30,931 nt of DNA, taken from the NCBI GenBank assembly GCA_045604705.1, contig JAZUOO010000016.1, forward strand, positions 1 through 30,931, written 5' to 3'. A program made the position numbers and the translations under genes. The notes below the pieces were generated by a model, which did no database searches, was not told the origin of the DNA, and saw only the letters and a list, made by a program, of their open reading frames with translations. The stretch is from SIG622 sp045604705. GTDB taxonomy: Bacteria > Bacillota > Clostridia > Oscillospirales > CAG-382. Numbering within the stretch: the first letter of the stretch is position 1; each line of letters starts with the position of its first letter. Below, piece after piece: positions 1 to 7,465 of this stretch.

Positions 1-346
1 GTTCCGTAAAGCTGCTATTAATCTTATTAAACTCTTCAAAGAACGCACTAAAACCAAACGTGCCATTTCCAATATTATGCTTGACTGCCTTATCGATTTC
101 AATTGTATTGTGAGAGTCGTTGGGGAAAATTGATTTGCGTGTGGAATTACAGTCATTTATTGACGGTTTGAAACATGACATATCTGCAGTAAAAAATGCA
201 ATTATGTTTGATTACAACAATGGCCTTACCGAGGGAAGCGTAACTAAATCAAGCTCATTAAGAGAATAATGTACGGACGGAATAGCTTTGCTCTGCTTAA
301 AGCAAAAGTCTTGATGCATGAGCTTTTATACGCAAATAGCAACTAA
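1..346 (+). pseudogene. Decayed 3' fragment of an ISL3-family transposase
   Basis: Translating from about position 114 gives a stretch resembling the C-terminus of ISL3-type DDE transposases (ELQSFIDGLKHD, then AVKNAIMFDYNNGLTEGSVTK). At about 246-249 the frame breaks. Reading continues one frame over as IKLIKRIMYGRNSF and ALLKAKVLMHELL, to a stop at 344-346. Loss of one A from the AAA at 246-248 would explain the break. Upstream, an in-frame TGA at 111-113 blocks this frame, and the open frame at 2-133 does not obviously continue the family. The fragment is therefore non-functional and cut by the window edge. The family call rests on recognising the conserved terminal motif (NGL-EG-V-K-K-IKR-MYGR-SF); no terminal inverted repeat was identified. 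Confidence 0.72.
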
Positions 347-384
347 CATTGGAAAAAGCCTATTTGACGCTTACAGTAATGATG

Positions 385-1761
385 TTATAAAACAAGTGTT
401 CCGATAGAATAAATGAACAAAGAACTTACGACAACAAAGCAAGCCTGTATTATAGCAGTCATTTTAGGCATCTCAAACATCTTATAGTATCCATGACTGT
501 AAGATAACAGACATACTGTATCTAACGGAAACAGATAACACTGACCTGCACACATAGCACATAACATTACTCCAAGAGCTGGATTCATATTTGCTGAAAG
601 AGCAATATGTATAGCAACAGGTGTAAATAGAGCCACCAAAGACGGTGCAACAGGAATAAATATCAATAAGATAAAAGTAATTACTGCGATACCGATATAT
701 ATGAAAAGCTGGGAATCTCCCATATCAGGCAGCATACTGATCATTTTATCACTTACACCATTAGTCGACAGTGCTGATGCCAGCGACAGAACTGTACCAA
801 TAAGGAAGATTGCATCCCAGCTAACTTTCTGGAAGAACTCCTCGGCTGATAGAACTCCGATACCAGGTATACAGAATACTGCACAGCCTATCATTGATAC
901 TACCATTATGTTTATTGAGTGTATCCATGAGGATGCAAGCCATAGCGCAAATATCACACTGAATATCATCAGTACACGCTTTTCTTGGGGCTGGAACTTT
1001 TCTGGAATATTCATATCACCTATGAATGTATTAATTTTATTATTCTCGATCTGTGCAGGTGGGAATACTTTAATGAGTATCATCCAAGCAAGAGGAAGAA
1101 CAACCATAACAATTGGTATTCCAAAACACATCCACTGCACAAAAGTAATATCATAATCAGTATTGCTTTCAAGTATACTAAGTGCAAGAAGATTTATTGA
1201 GCTTCCTGCAGGAGTCATTATTCCTCCTATCATACTTGCAACAGGTATTCCTATCATAAATGTCTTACCTGTTTTTTTTCTGTCCTCTTCAGGAAGAAGT
1301 TTTAAGAGTTCTGTAATAATTGCAATAAATATTGCACACGCTGGAACATTAGACATTACTGATGAGATGAGCGATGTAGCTATCATAAACACCAGTACGA
1401 GTAATTTTGAATTCTTACCGAACCTCACAAGAAGATATTTCAGGACTCGCTTTGACAAAGGCACTTTTATAAGTGCGGAGGCAATTCCAAAAGATGCAAG
1501 TATAAAGAATACTACCTGATTTGAAAAACCTGTCAGCGCTGCGTTGAAATCACGAGTAACGCCAAGAACAGGCATGAAACCAAGTGTAAGAATGCATATT
1601 AGAGTTATCGGCATTACCTCGCAGATAAGCATTACAAGAAATATAAGCATTATTGCTACTGAAATCAGCGGTACTATTGAACCTCCGCAGATGAGCTTAA
1701 GTGCAAGAACACCTAAAAACAGCAATAAACTTACTATACTTCCGGCTTTTTTAATAATCAT
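385..1761 (-). CDS. DASS/SLC13-type anion:Na+ symporter family permease
   Basis: A polytopic membrane protein of 458 residues with about 11-12 hydrophobic segments, a normal size for the divalent anion:sodium symporter (DASS/SLC13/CitT) superfamily. Two half-repeats carry the expected re-entrant signatures. The first half has MSNVPACAIF followed by IMTPAGSSIN; the second has the proline-rich IPVAPSLVALFTPVA. In characterised members such loops bind Na+ and the carboxylate or sulfate. The family therefore suggests uptake of a dicarboxylate, citrate or sulfate-like anion, but the substrate cannot be read from sequence. The ATG at 1761 has a good SD (TAGGAGA). The gene stands alone; its downstream neighbour is the broken transposase. 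No clear promoter was found. Confidence 0.82.
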   Translation of the reverse strand: MIIKKAGSIVSLLLFLGVLALKLICGGSIVPLISVAIMLIFLVMLICEVMPITLICILTLGFMPVLGVTRDFNAALTGFSNQVVFFILASFGIASALIKVPLSKRVLKYLLVRFGKNSKLLVLVFMIATSLISSVMSNVPACAIFIAIITELLKLLPEEDRKKTGKTFMIGIPVASMIGGIMTPAGSSINLLALSILESNTDYDITFVQWMCFGIPIVMVVLPLAWMILIKVFPPAQIENNKINTFIGDMNIPEKFQPQEKRVLMIFSVIFALWLASSWIHSINIMVVSMIGCAVFCIPGIGVLSAEEFFQKVSWDAIFLIGTVLSLASALSTNGVSDKMISMLPDMGDSQLFIYIGIAVITFILLIFIPVAPSLVALFTPVAIHIALSANMNPALGVMLCAMCAGQCYLFPLDTVCLLSYSHGYYKMFEMPKMTAIIQACFVVVSSLFIYSIGTLVL

Positions 1762-2054
1762 ACGTATAATTCTCCTATTTCATCATTATTAAATGAACCA
1801 CTTCAATTAACTGAATCTTTTATAGGTACTGTCATACTTTGAAAAATTGTACACTCAGAAGAATTACGCAAATTATCACTATCATCCCTATGTTTTTGTC
1901 AAATATATTAGATGTTAAATTATCTGATTTGACTTTTATCTTGCGGAATATGTATAGGCCTGTAATTCTTTGTGTCCTATCTATAATATGTCAGACTATA
2001 ACTTTCAAATACGAGCGCAGTATTATCCCTGCACCTGATATTCAAAATATTAAG
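1762..2054. other. AT-rich intergenic region, no convincing gene
   Basis: This lies between the permease start and the terminator of the upstream gene. A plus-strand open frame of 80 codons (1839-2081) crosses it, but it has no recognisable domain, no good SD, and runs into the minus-strand terminator. The minus strand has several stops in every frame examined. The permease promoter must lie here, but no confident -35/-10 pair was seen. Confidence 0.5.
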
Positions 2055-2094
2055 ATTAAAAACAAAACTGGCTTCACATGAACCGCGAAGCCAG
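2055..2094 (-). terminator. Intrinsic terminator downstream of the 174-aa gene
   Basis: Read on the minus strand, the perfect 8-bp stem CTGGCTTC/GAAGCCAG (2087-2094 and 2068-2075) with an 11-nt loop is followed by TTTTGTTTTTAATC. It lies about 120 bp beyond the stop of the gene at 2218-2742. Confidence 0.75.
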
Positions 2095-2217
2095 CTCGTT
2101 GTTTGATTCATTTGCTATATGTATTTTGCACTTTACTAACAATATGTGCAGTAACAATAATGTGATTCAATAAAATGTAATATTTTGTATTACCATTATC
2201 TCATATATAGTGTATTA

Positions 2218-2742
2218 TCAGGAATAAAGCTTTTTACAGAAATCTGTAATGATGTTGTATGAAGTGTCATCTGAAAGGATAGTGAAATGACTGGATGATT
2301 TTATCTGTATTCGTTCAAGGGCAGGCATCTTTATCTTCCACTTTTCCGAACACTCTATGTAGTCGAATTTATATTCTTTATCGCCAATCTGGAAGTATTC
2401 AAGAGCCCCCTTCTTTGAGAACAATGAACTGTTATCATTACAGAAATAATAGCATTTTACATTATCCTTGTCAGGAAGATCCTCTATCTCATAAATGGAA
2501 GAACTTATATCCAGCGTATGCAGAAGGACTTCAAGGTTTACGATATTCTTTTTCAGTATTTCATATGGCTTGCGGCATCCCTTCTCCATTGACAGTTTTA
2601 CAAGTTCCTCCAGGAACTGGTCATCAGTCAAGTCTATATCAATCTCCTTTTCGGAAATAAGATCAAACTGTTCAACTGATGTGAAACCAAGCAGCAGATT
2701 TGCAGCTCGTAGCATCCTCTCTTTTTTAAGCATTTCTGACAT
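2218..2742 (-). CDS. Hypothetical protein, 174 aa
   Basis: I do not recognise this protein. It is soluble, without signal peptide or membrane helix, and rich in charged residues. It starts MSEMLKKERML, has an acidic stretch near residues 30-45 (EKEIDIDLTDDQFLEEL), and has a C-terminal half of alternating hydrophobic and charged residues (KYKFDYIE-type) suggesting beta strands. The coding call rests on an excellent SD (AAAGGAGA, 8 nt before the ATG), a long frame and a terminator placed downstream. It stands alone between the permease and gapA, so context gives no function. Confidence 0.7.
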   Translation of the reverse strand: MSEMLKKERMLRAANLLLGFTSVEQFDLISEKEIDIDLTDDQFLEELVKLSMEKGCRKPYEILKKNIVNLEVLLHTLDISSSIYEIEDLPDKDNVKCYYFCNDNSSLFSKKGALEYFQIGDKEYKFDYIECSEKWKIKMPALERIQIKSSSHFTILSDDTSYNIITDFCKKLYS

Positions 2743-3015
2743 ATTCCGTCTCCTTTCCTTTCTGCTTCCGAATACTTTTACTTCTCCCTATGTTATTTGT
2801 GCTTCCACTCAATTACGCTTCGTTTTTACACTTCGTCGGACGAATATTCGGAACATACATTTTAATTCGACGCTTTGAATTGTTCGGTCCTTCCCGAAAA
2901 AAATTTTTTTCGGTACTATGATCTCTGCTGACTTCTCATTGTTCGTTGTTACTACAGATTTCTCTGCCTATGAAACCTCACTTTCACCATAAAGCATTGA
3001 TATGCCCGTCATACC
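2743..3015. other. Intergenic region with short palindromes, no gene seen
   Basis: Upstream of the 174-aa gene and downstream of the gapA terminator. It contains a small inverted repeat TTCGT-CGG-ACGAA around 2841-2853 and the A/T palindrome listed separately. No credible coding frame was found; the only open frame here is antisense to the 174-aa gene. Confidence 0.5.
2894..2913. repeat. Perfect 20-bp palindrome, CCG-A7-T7-CGG
   Basis: The sequence is exactly self-complementary, with seven A followed by seven T flanked by CCG and CGG. It has no loop, so it is not a classical hairpin terminator. It could be an A-tract bend or a binding site. It lies about 150 bp upstream of the 174-aa gene. 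Confidence 0.6.
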
Positions 3016-3045
3016 AAAAAAACCGCCCCCAGAAAGGAGAGCGGT
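3016..3045 (-). terminator. Intrinsic terminator of gapA
   Basis: On the minus strand, ACCGC (with CTCC inside) pairs with GGGG and GCGGT around a short pyrimidine loop, followed immediately by a run of seven T. It lies about 105 bp past the gapA stop. Confidence 0.78.
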
Positions 3046-3094
3046 AATTTATTACAATACAGTCAATTCTGCATTTTGTACTTTGCATTCAGAA

Positions 3095-3147
3095 GATCTT
3101 CGATCTTTGGAGAAATTCTTCGAATTCTCCATGCACTTCAACGAAGT
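3095..3147 (-). repeat. Three consecutive small hairpins in the gapA 3' untranslated region
   Basis: Between the gapA stop and its terminator lie three short inverted repeats: CTTC-aac-GAAG (3137-3147), GGAGAA...TTCTCC with inner pairing (3110-3131), and AGATC-ttc-GATCT (3095-3107). They share a TTCG/CGAA core. They may protect or process the 3' end of an abundant mRNA. Confidence 0.5.
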
Positions 3148-3150
3148 TGA

Positions 3151-4188
3151 TTAAGCGAGTTCAGCGAAGTACTTGATAGTTCTAACCATCTGGCTTGTGT
3201 AGCTGTTTTCGTTGTCGTACCAAGAAACAACCTGTACCTGGTATGTGTCGTCGTCGATCTTAGCTACCATTGTCTGAGTTGCATCAAAGAGAGAACCGTA
3301 TCTCATACCGATAACGTCTGAGGAAACGATTTCTTCTTCGTTGTAGCCGAAGGATTCGGAAGCAGCAGCCTTCATAGCAGCATTGATGCCTTCCTTAGTT
3401 ACGTCCTTGCCCTTAACTACAGCAACGAGAATTGTTGTAGAACCTGTGCAGGTAGGAACTCTCTGTGCAGAACCGATGAGCTTGCCGTTGAGTTCGGGAA
3501 TTACAAGACCGATAGCCTTTGCAGCACCTGTGGAGTTGGGAACGATGTTCTGGGCACCTGCTCTTGCACGTCTAAGGTCGCCCTTTCTGTGGGGACCGTC
3601 GAGAATCATCTGGTCACCTGTGTAAGCGTGAACAGTTGTCATGCTACCACTCTGGATAGCGGCATAGTCGTTGAGAGCCTTAGCCATAGGAGCAAGGCAG
3701 TTTGTTGTGCAGGAAGCAGCAGAGATGATCTTGTCATCAGCTGTAAGTGTGTTTTCGTTAACACTGTAAACGATTGTCTTAAGGTCCTTGCCTGCGGGAG
3801 CAGAGATAACAACCTTCTTAGCACCTGCATCAATGTGAGCCTGAGACTTTTCGAGAGAGCAGTAGAAGCCTGTACACTCGAGAACTACGTCTACGCCGAT
3901 TTCGCCCCAAGGAAGATCCTTAGCATCCTTTTCAGCATAGATTTTGAGAGTCTTACCATCAACTGTGATTGTACCTGCTTCGTCATCGGCAGCAACTGTG
4001 TGGAGGTTCTGACCGATTGTTCCGCAGTAACCGCCCTGAGCGGTATCGTACTTGAGAAGGTTTGCGAGCATAGAGGGCTTTGTGAGGTCGTTGATAGCAA
4101 CAACATCATAACCTTCTGCACCGAACATCTGACGGAATGCGAGACGACCGATACGACCGAAGCCGTTAATAGCAACTTTAACTGACAT
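3151..4188 (-). CDS. gapA: Glyceraldehyde-3-phosphate dehydrogenase
   Basis: This enzyme performs NAD-dependent oxidation and phosphorylation of glyceraldehyde-3-phosphate in glycolysis, in the cytosol. The 345 residues are slightly longer than the usual 330-340. The N-terminal Rossmann motif is NGFGRIGRLAF (residues 8-18). The catalytic cysteine lies in SAASCTTNCLAP, and the C-terminal WYDNENSYTSQMVRT is the classic family signature. The ATG at 4188 has a strong SD (AGGAGG). It is a single-gene unit with its own promoter and terminator, not linked here to pgk, tpiA or cggR. Codon use is strongly biased toward a small codon set compared with neighbours, as expected for a highly expressed gene. 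Confidence 0.98.
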   Translation of the reverse strand: MSVKVAINGFGRIGRLAFRQMFGAEGYDVVAINDLTKPSMLANLLKYDTAQGGYCGTIGQNLHTVAADDEAGTITVDGKTLKIYAEKDAKDLPWGEIGVDVVLECTGFYCSLEKSQAHIDAGAKKVVISAPAGKDLKTIVYSVNENTLTADDKIISAASCTTNCLAPMAKALNDYAAIQSGSMTTVHAYTGDQMILDGPHRKGDLRRARAGAQNIVPNSTGAAKAIGLVIPELNGKLIGSAQRVPTCTGSTTILVAVVKGKDVTKEGINAAMKAAASESFGYNEEEIVSSDVIGMRYGSLFDATQTMVAKIDDDTYQVQVVSWYDNENSYTSQMVRTIKYFAELA

Positions 4189-4225
4189 TTTAATGTCCTC
4201 CTGTAAATAAAATTTTTACCCTTAT

Positions 4226-4254
4226 ATTTTAATACAAATCTTTCCCAATTTCAA
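4226..4254 (-). promoter_or_regulatory. Predicted sigma-A promoter of gapA
   Basis: On the minus strand, -35 TTGAAA (4249-4254), a 17-bp spacer and -10 TAAAAT (4226-4231), about 38 bp before the gapA ATG. Confidence 0.6.
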
Positions 4255-4358
4255 GAGACTTTGGCAAAATTTTCACATTTTTAATAAATTCATCGCTATT
4301 CACATATTACCCAATAACAAAGGATTTTATTCTTGTCGTTTTTAACAAATATATATGT

Positions 4359-4406
4359 CAACACGGGTTATTTGTAAAAAAAAGATTGATACGCGGCAAC
4401 ACGGGT
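4359..4406. repeat. Two direct repeats CAACACGGGT upstream of gapA
   Basis: CAACACGGGT occurs at 4359-4368 and 4397-4406 in the same orientation, 38 bp apart. Each is followed by a similar AT-rich sequence. The pair lies 105-155 bp upstream of the gapA -35 box and could be a tandem operator. The other possible owner, the SanA-like gene, ends at 4416. Confidence 0.45.
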
Positions 4407-4415
4407 GATATTGTT

Positions 4416-5090
4416 TCAATCATGCGAAGCCTCGGAAGTCCCGGAAACGGGAATTGCCTCACCGAGGTATGTCGGTTTTACATTAAAAAGGCAGGCGAAG
4501 AAATCCTTGAATATTGCGAGAGACTCACGTATCTTATAGTATGTCATTCCCGGCCATTTATAGTCATCACTCGCAACGCCGTATGCTTCTATTCCGTTCT
4601 TCCTTGCATTGTATACGGTTCTGTACAGATGATACTTCTGTGTTACAAAGACCGCTTTCCCGACTTTAAATATCGCTTTGGCACGGTACGCACTCTCATA
4701 GGTGGAGAACCCTGCATGATCGAGAAAGACGTTCTCTTTTTTTATATCCGAATTTGCAAGAGCATAATCCATCATGTTGTTTACTTCGTCATAATCATGC
4801 TGTCCATGGTCTCCGGACATCAGCATTTTGGAGCTTACTCCCATTTCGTAAAGATCTATTGCCGAGTCAAGGCGGCTCGACAGCATATATGAGGGGCTTC
4901 CGTCGTCCTTTACGTGTGCACCGAGGACTGTTATACATTCAACACCCGAAAGCTTTGCCGCTTCTTCCTGGGTGAGTATGTATTTTGTTGCGTAGGATAT
5001 TACATATATATTAACTGCAGCAAAGACGATTACGGCAAAAAGTCCGCTTATAAGCAGTGTTATAAGTACTCTTTTCAGTATCTTTTTCAT
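4416..5090 (-). CDS. SanA/YdcF/ElyC-family (DUF218) membrane-anchored protein
   Basis: A protein of 224 residues with an N-terminal membrane anchor (about residues 5-30) and one DUF218 domain. Family marks are VLGAHVKDDGSPS, the Arg/Asp of SSRLDSAIDLYEMG, MSGDHGQ, and STYESAYRAK. SanA and ElyC affect envelope integrity and vancomycin tolerance in Gram-negatives; the chemical activity of the family is not settled. An upstream TTG (5096) would extend it by two codons. I prefer the ATG at 5090 because the weak SD (GGTGA) is correctly spaced for it. A large hairpin lies in the last 17 codons (see findings). Confidence 0.85.
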   Translation of the reverse strand: MKKILKRVLITLLISGLFAVIVFAAVNIYVISYATKYILTQEEAAKLSGVECITVLGAHVKDDGSPSYMLSSRLDSAIDLYEMGVSSKMLMSGDHGQHDYDEVNNMMDYALANSDIKKENVFLDHAGFSTYESAYRAKAIFKVGKAVFVTQKYHLYRTVYNARKNGIEAYGVASDDYKWPGMTYYKIRESLAIFKDFFACLFNVKPTYLGEAIPVSGTSEASHD

Positions 5091-5249
5091 ATTCAATCAC
5101 CAATATTTATAAGTATATCTTTTTACAACTGAGAACGTTTTTAATTATCATCTTACGGTACAATCGGAATTAATGAATAGTGTATGATTACGGTGTGCAA
5201 ACGTCATATGGGACAATTTCAAATCATTACTGTTGTTGATTGTAACGCT

Positions 5250-5277
5250 GTAGGAACGGTTTAGAACCTTCCCCTAC
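5250..5277. repeat. Degenerate GTAGG...CCTAC palindrome in a gene-free region
   Basis: GTAGG and CCTAC bracket an imperfect inner stem (GGTT-tag-AACC). There is no T-run on either side, so it is a poor terminator. The outer bases match the ends of the larger inverted-repeat element at 9019-9157, so it may be a worn relic of the same repeat type. The rest of 5091-5457 shows no gene and no clear promoter. Confidence 0.4.
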
Positions 5278-5457
5278 ATTTTGGGGTCACAAGGAATACT
5301 ACCTTTTATGTTCTCAGATAATTTTTATCAACAGAAATACAAACAGGATAAAATATCATTTATAATGCCACTTATGCAAAAGAATTTCGCCATAGCTCTT
5401 TTACGATTTTACCCTTATATAACGGCTTAATTTGACTTTTAAGTTTTCTTCCTTAAT

Positions 5458-5769
5458 TTATCGCTCTCTTCGTTTTCCTGCAAGCAAACGAACAAGGGCA
5501 TATATCCCCCATCCGAGTGCACAGACGGCTGTTATGAAAATTGAGTATATAAGGCATATAAGCCAAAATAAAACATCCCAGCCGGTGATGGTTTGTGTAA
5601 GTATAAAGAAAACTACCGACAGCATTGCAAACAGAATCACGGGCAAAAGGCGCACTAATAAAGATTTCACCTTAAAACAAAGCAGCAGCTGCACCGGCAG
5701 CAGAATAAAAGCCGAAAGAGCTATCAGAACAAGAGTCAGATTAACATCGCCAAACCATATATCAAACAT
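5458..5769 (-). CDS. Small membrane protein, 103 aa, three predicted helices
   Basis: Not a recognised family. It is strongly hydrophobic, with helices at roughly residues 10-32, 38-60 and 67-93, and ends in a basic tail (AGKRRER). The helix-rich composition and positive end suggest an inner-membrane protein with a cytosolic C-terminus. The ATG at 5769 has a very good SD (GAGGAGG, about 8 nt upstream). It begins 19 bp after the HAD phosphatase stop and is probably cotranscribed with it. No function is inferred. Confidence 0.68.
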   Translation of the reverse strand: MFDIWFGDVNLTLVLIALSAFILLPVQLLLCFKVKSLLVRLLPVILFAMLSVVFFILTQTITGWDVLFWLICLIYSIFITAVCALGWGIYALVRLLAGKRRER

Positions 5770-5788
5770 TGATTGTACCTCCTCTGTC

Positions 5789-6439
5789 TTATTTCAAAAG
5801 AAATTCACAAAGTGCTTCCGTACTTTCAAGCACCGCAACAGCACCTGCGTTTATCAATTCTTCCGATGTACCGTAGCCGTACAAAACACCTGCTGTCGGG
5901 ATTCCGAACTTCTTTGCACCGTCAACATCATGCCTTCTGTCACCAACCATAATACATTCGGAGGCATCGGTTATTTTGCAGCTTTCAAGACAGTATGATA
6001 TTACTTCATCCTTGTGCATTCTCGTTTTTTCATCCATGCAAGCACCGCCGATAAAGGTAAAGTATTTTGCAAAGTCATATCTTTCAAGTATCTGCCTTGC
6101 GAATTTCTCCGGCTTTGATGTGGCAAGTATCAGCTTTTTACCGTGGGAGTGCAAAGTACATAAAAGCTCGTCAATTCCGTCATAGGGAGCATTTTCAAAT
6201 ATGCCTTTTGTTTGGAATCTCTCACGGAAGTACTTAATGGCACTATCTGCTTCTTCCGTTGTCATACCGTATTTTTCACGAAAAGCATCAATCAGAGGTG
6301 GACCTACAAAGAAGCCCAGGTCTTCCGCCTTTTCGTTTATGCCGAATTTTTCAAGTGCATACGCCACAGACCTTGTTATTCCCGGTGCAGAATCAGAGAG
6401 TGTGCCATCAAGGTCGAAAAGTATGTATTTAAAACTCAT
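5789..6439 (-). CDS. HAD-superfamily phosphatase, phosphoglycolate phosphatase-like
   Basis: A cytosolic Mg2+-dependent phosphatase of 216 residues. Motif I is FDLDGT with nucleophile Asp9 and acid/base Asp11. A helical C1 cap follows (about 17-88). Motif II is ATSKP (Ser108), motif III is Lys143, and motif IV is MVGDRRHDVDGA (Asp167, Asp171). This set matches the Gph/PgmB-like branch; the substrate is open. The frame extends upstream to 6556, but I chose the ATG at 6439 because the family begins right at motif I. An SD (AAAGGA) precedes it, and the upstream extension would cover the promoter. Confidence 0.88.
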   Translation of the reverse strand: MSFKYILFDLDGTLSDSAPGITRSVAYALEKFGINEKAEDLGFFVGPPLIDAFREKYGMTTEEADSAIKYFRERFQTKGIFENAPYDGIDELLCTLHSHGKKLILATSKPEKFARQILERYDFAKYFTFIGGACMDEKTRMHKDEVISYCLESCKITDASECIMVGDRRHDVDGAKKFGIPTAGVLYGYGTSEELINAGAVAVLESTEALCEFLLK

Positions 6440-6469
6440 AAAGGCTGTCCTTTCCTTACACATATTATA

Positions 6470-6498
6470 ATTATAGCATAAAAACATTAATTTTTCAA
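6470..6498 (-). promoter_or_regulatory. Predicted sigma-A promoter of the HAD phosphatase gene
   Basis: On the minus strand, -35 TTGAAA (6493-6498), a 17-bp spacer ending in TGC, and -10 TATAAT (6470-6475), about 30 bp before the ATG at 6439. It also argues against the longer upstream start. Confidence 0.7.
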
Positions 6499-6582
6499 CC
6501 TTATAACAAAGTTTTAATATAAATATTGAATAGGTACTTATATACTTTTTTCTCATTAAATGTAAGAATTAACATATTTTGA

Positions 6583-6611
6583 TTGATATTTGCAATTTCG
6601 GATAATATAAT
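6583..6611 (+). promoter_or_regulatory. Predicted sigma-A promoter of the hydrolase/Mur ligase/Ddl unit
   Basis: -35 TTGATA (6583-6588), a 17-bp spacer, -10 TATAAT (6606-6611), about 60 bp before the TTG start at 6671. It is divergent from the HAD promoter. Confidence 0.7.
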
Positions 6612-6670
6612 GATTATGTATGTAAAAATTTTCACAGGCTCGCATATGAGTTTAAGTTCGGAGGTTTCTC

Positions 6671-7450
6671 TTGGATATTAATTTTAAAGGCACTCCCCTC
6701 ACACTTAATGTTTCCGATACGGGAAGCGGTGATGCCGTCCTTATTCTCCACGGCTGGGGAACGAGCATGAATGTATATAAAAGCATTATAGATTATCTTA
6801 CACCCCACAGACGTGTTATATCATATGACATTCCCGGCTTCGGTAAGAGTGGTGTGCCGTCCTTTGCTTTTTCAACGAATGACTATGCCGACCTTGCACT
6901 TTGTGTTCTCAAAGAGCTTGACATAAAGAAGGTATCTCTCATAGGACACTCACACGGTGGAAGAACCATACTCAATCTTGCTTCAAGGGAAAATCACGGA
7001 CTTGAAATTGAGAAGATTGTACTCATTGACTCTGCCGGCATTGTTCCCAAAAAGACATTTATGCAGAAGCTGAAAGTCAGAAAATACAAGCTCGGCAAGG
7101 CAATACTTTCATTCGCTCCCATAAAAAAGCTGTTCCCGAATGCCATCGAAAATTACAAATCAAAGCATGGCTCTGCCGATTATAAGGCGGTTGCGGGCAC
7201 TGTGCGTGACAGTCTTGTGAAAATAGTCAATGACGACTACAGCGAAAGAATGAAAAACATAAAGCAATCAACGCTTCTTATCTGGGGGACAAAGGATGAT
7301 GCAACCCCAATTTCGGATGCGGAATTTATGGAAAAGAATATTCCGGATGCAGGTCTCGTAAAGGTCGAGGGCGGCTCACATTACAGCTTCCTTGATAATC
7401 CGGGACTTGTCAGAAGAGTTATTTTTTCCTTTTTGAACATTACCGAATAA
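6671..7450 (+). CDS. Alpha/beta-hydrolase fold protein
   Basis: A protein of 259 residues, one complete alpha/beta-hydrolase domain without signal peptide. The oxyanion region is LHGWGTSM (27-33). The nucleophile elbow is GHSHGG with Ser94. The acid lies in WGTKDDATP (Asp209 or Asp210), and the catalytic His is His237 in GGSHYSF. The start is a TTG, supported by a GGAGG 6 nt upstream; no ATG lies near the domain start. The gene is 15 bp from the Mur ligase and so probably shares its transcript. The substrate is unknown. Context suggests a cell-wall or D-amino-acid peptide/ester substrate, but that is only an inference. Confidence 0.88.
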   Translation: MDINFKGTPLTLNVSDTGSGDAVLILHGWGTSMNVYKSIIDYLTPHRRVISYDIPGFGKSGVPSFAFSTNDYADLALCVLKELDIKKVSLIGHSHGGRTILNLASRENHGLEIEKIVLIDSAGIVPKKTFMQKLKVRKYKLGKAILSFAPIKKLFPNAIENYKSKHGSADYKAVAGTVRDSLVKIVNDDYSERMKNIKQSTLLIWGTKDDATPISDAEFMEKNIPDAGLVKVEGGSHYSFLDNPGLVRRVIFSFLNITE

Positions 7451-7465
7451 AGAAAGGATATTACC

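Noticed and set aside
1839..2081. Plus-strand open frame of 80 codons
   Set aside because: No SD, no domain, odd composition, and its end overlaps the minus-strand terminator.
3589..4185. 198-codon open frame opposite gapA
   Set aside because: It is the antisense of a strongly codon-biased gene; no ribosome site and no family resemblance.
4356..4361. TTGACA on the minus strand upstream of gapA
   Set aside because: No acceptable -10 at 16-18 bp; the TTGAAA-17-TAAAAT pair nearer the gene is better.
6440..6556. N-terminal extension of the HAD phosphatase
   Set aside because: It covers the TTGAAA-17-TATAAT promoter and adds residues not found in the family.
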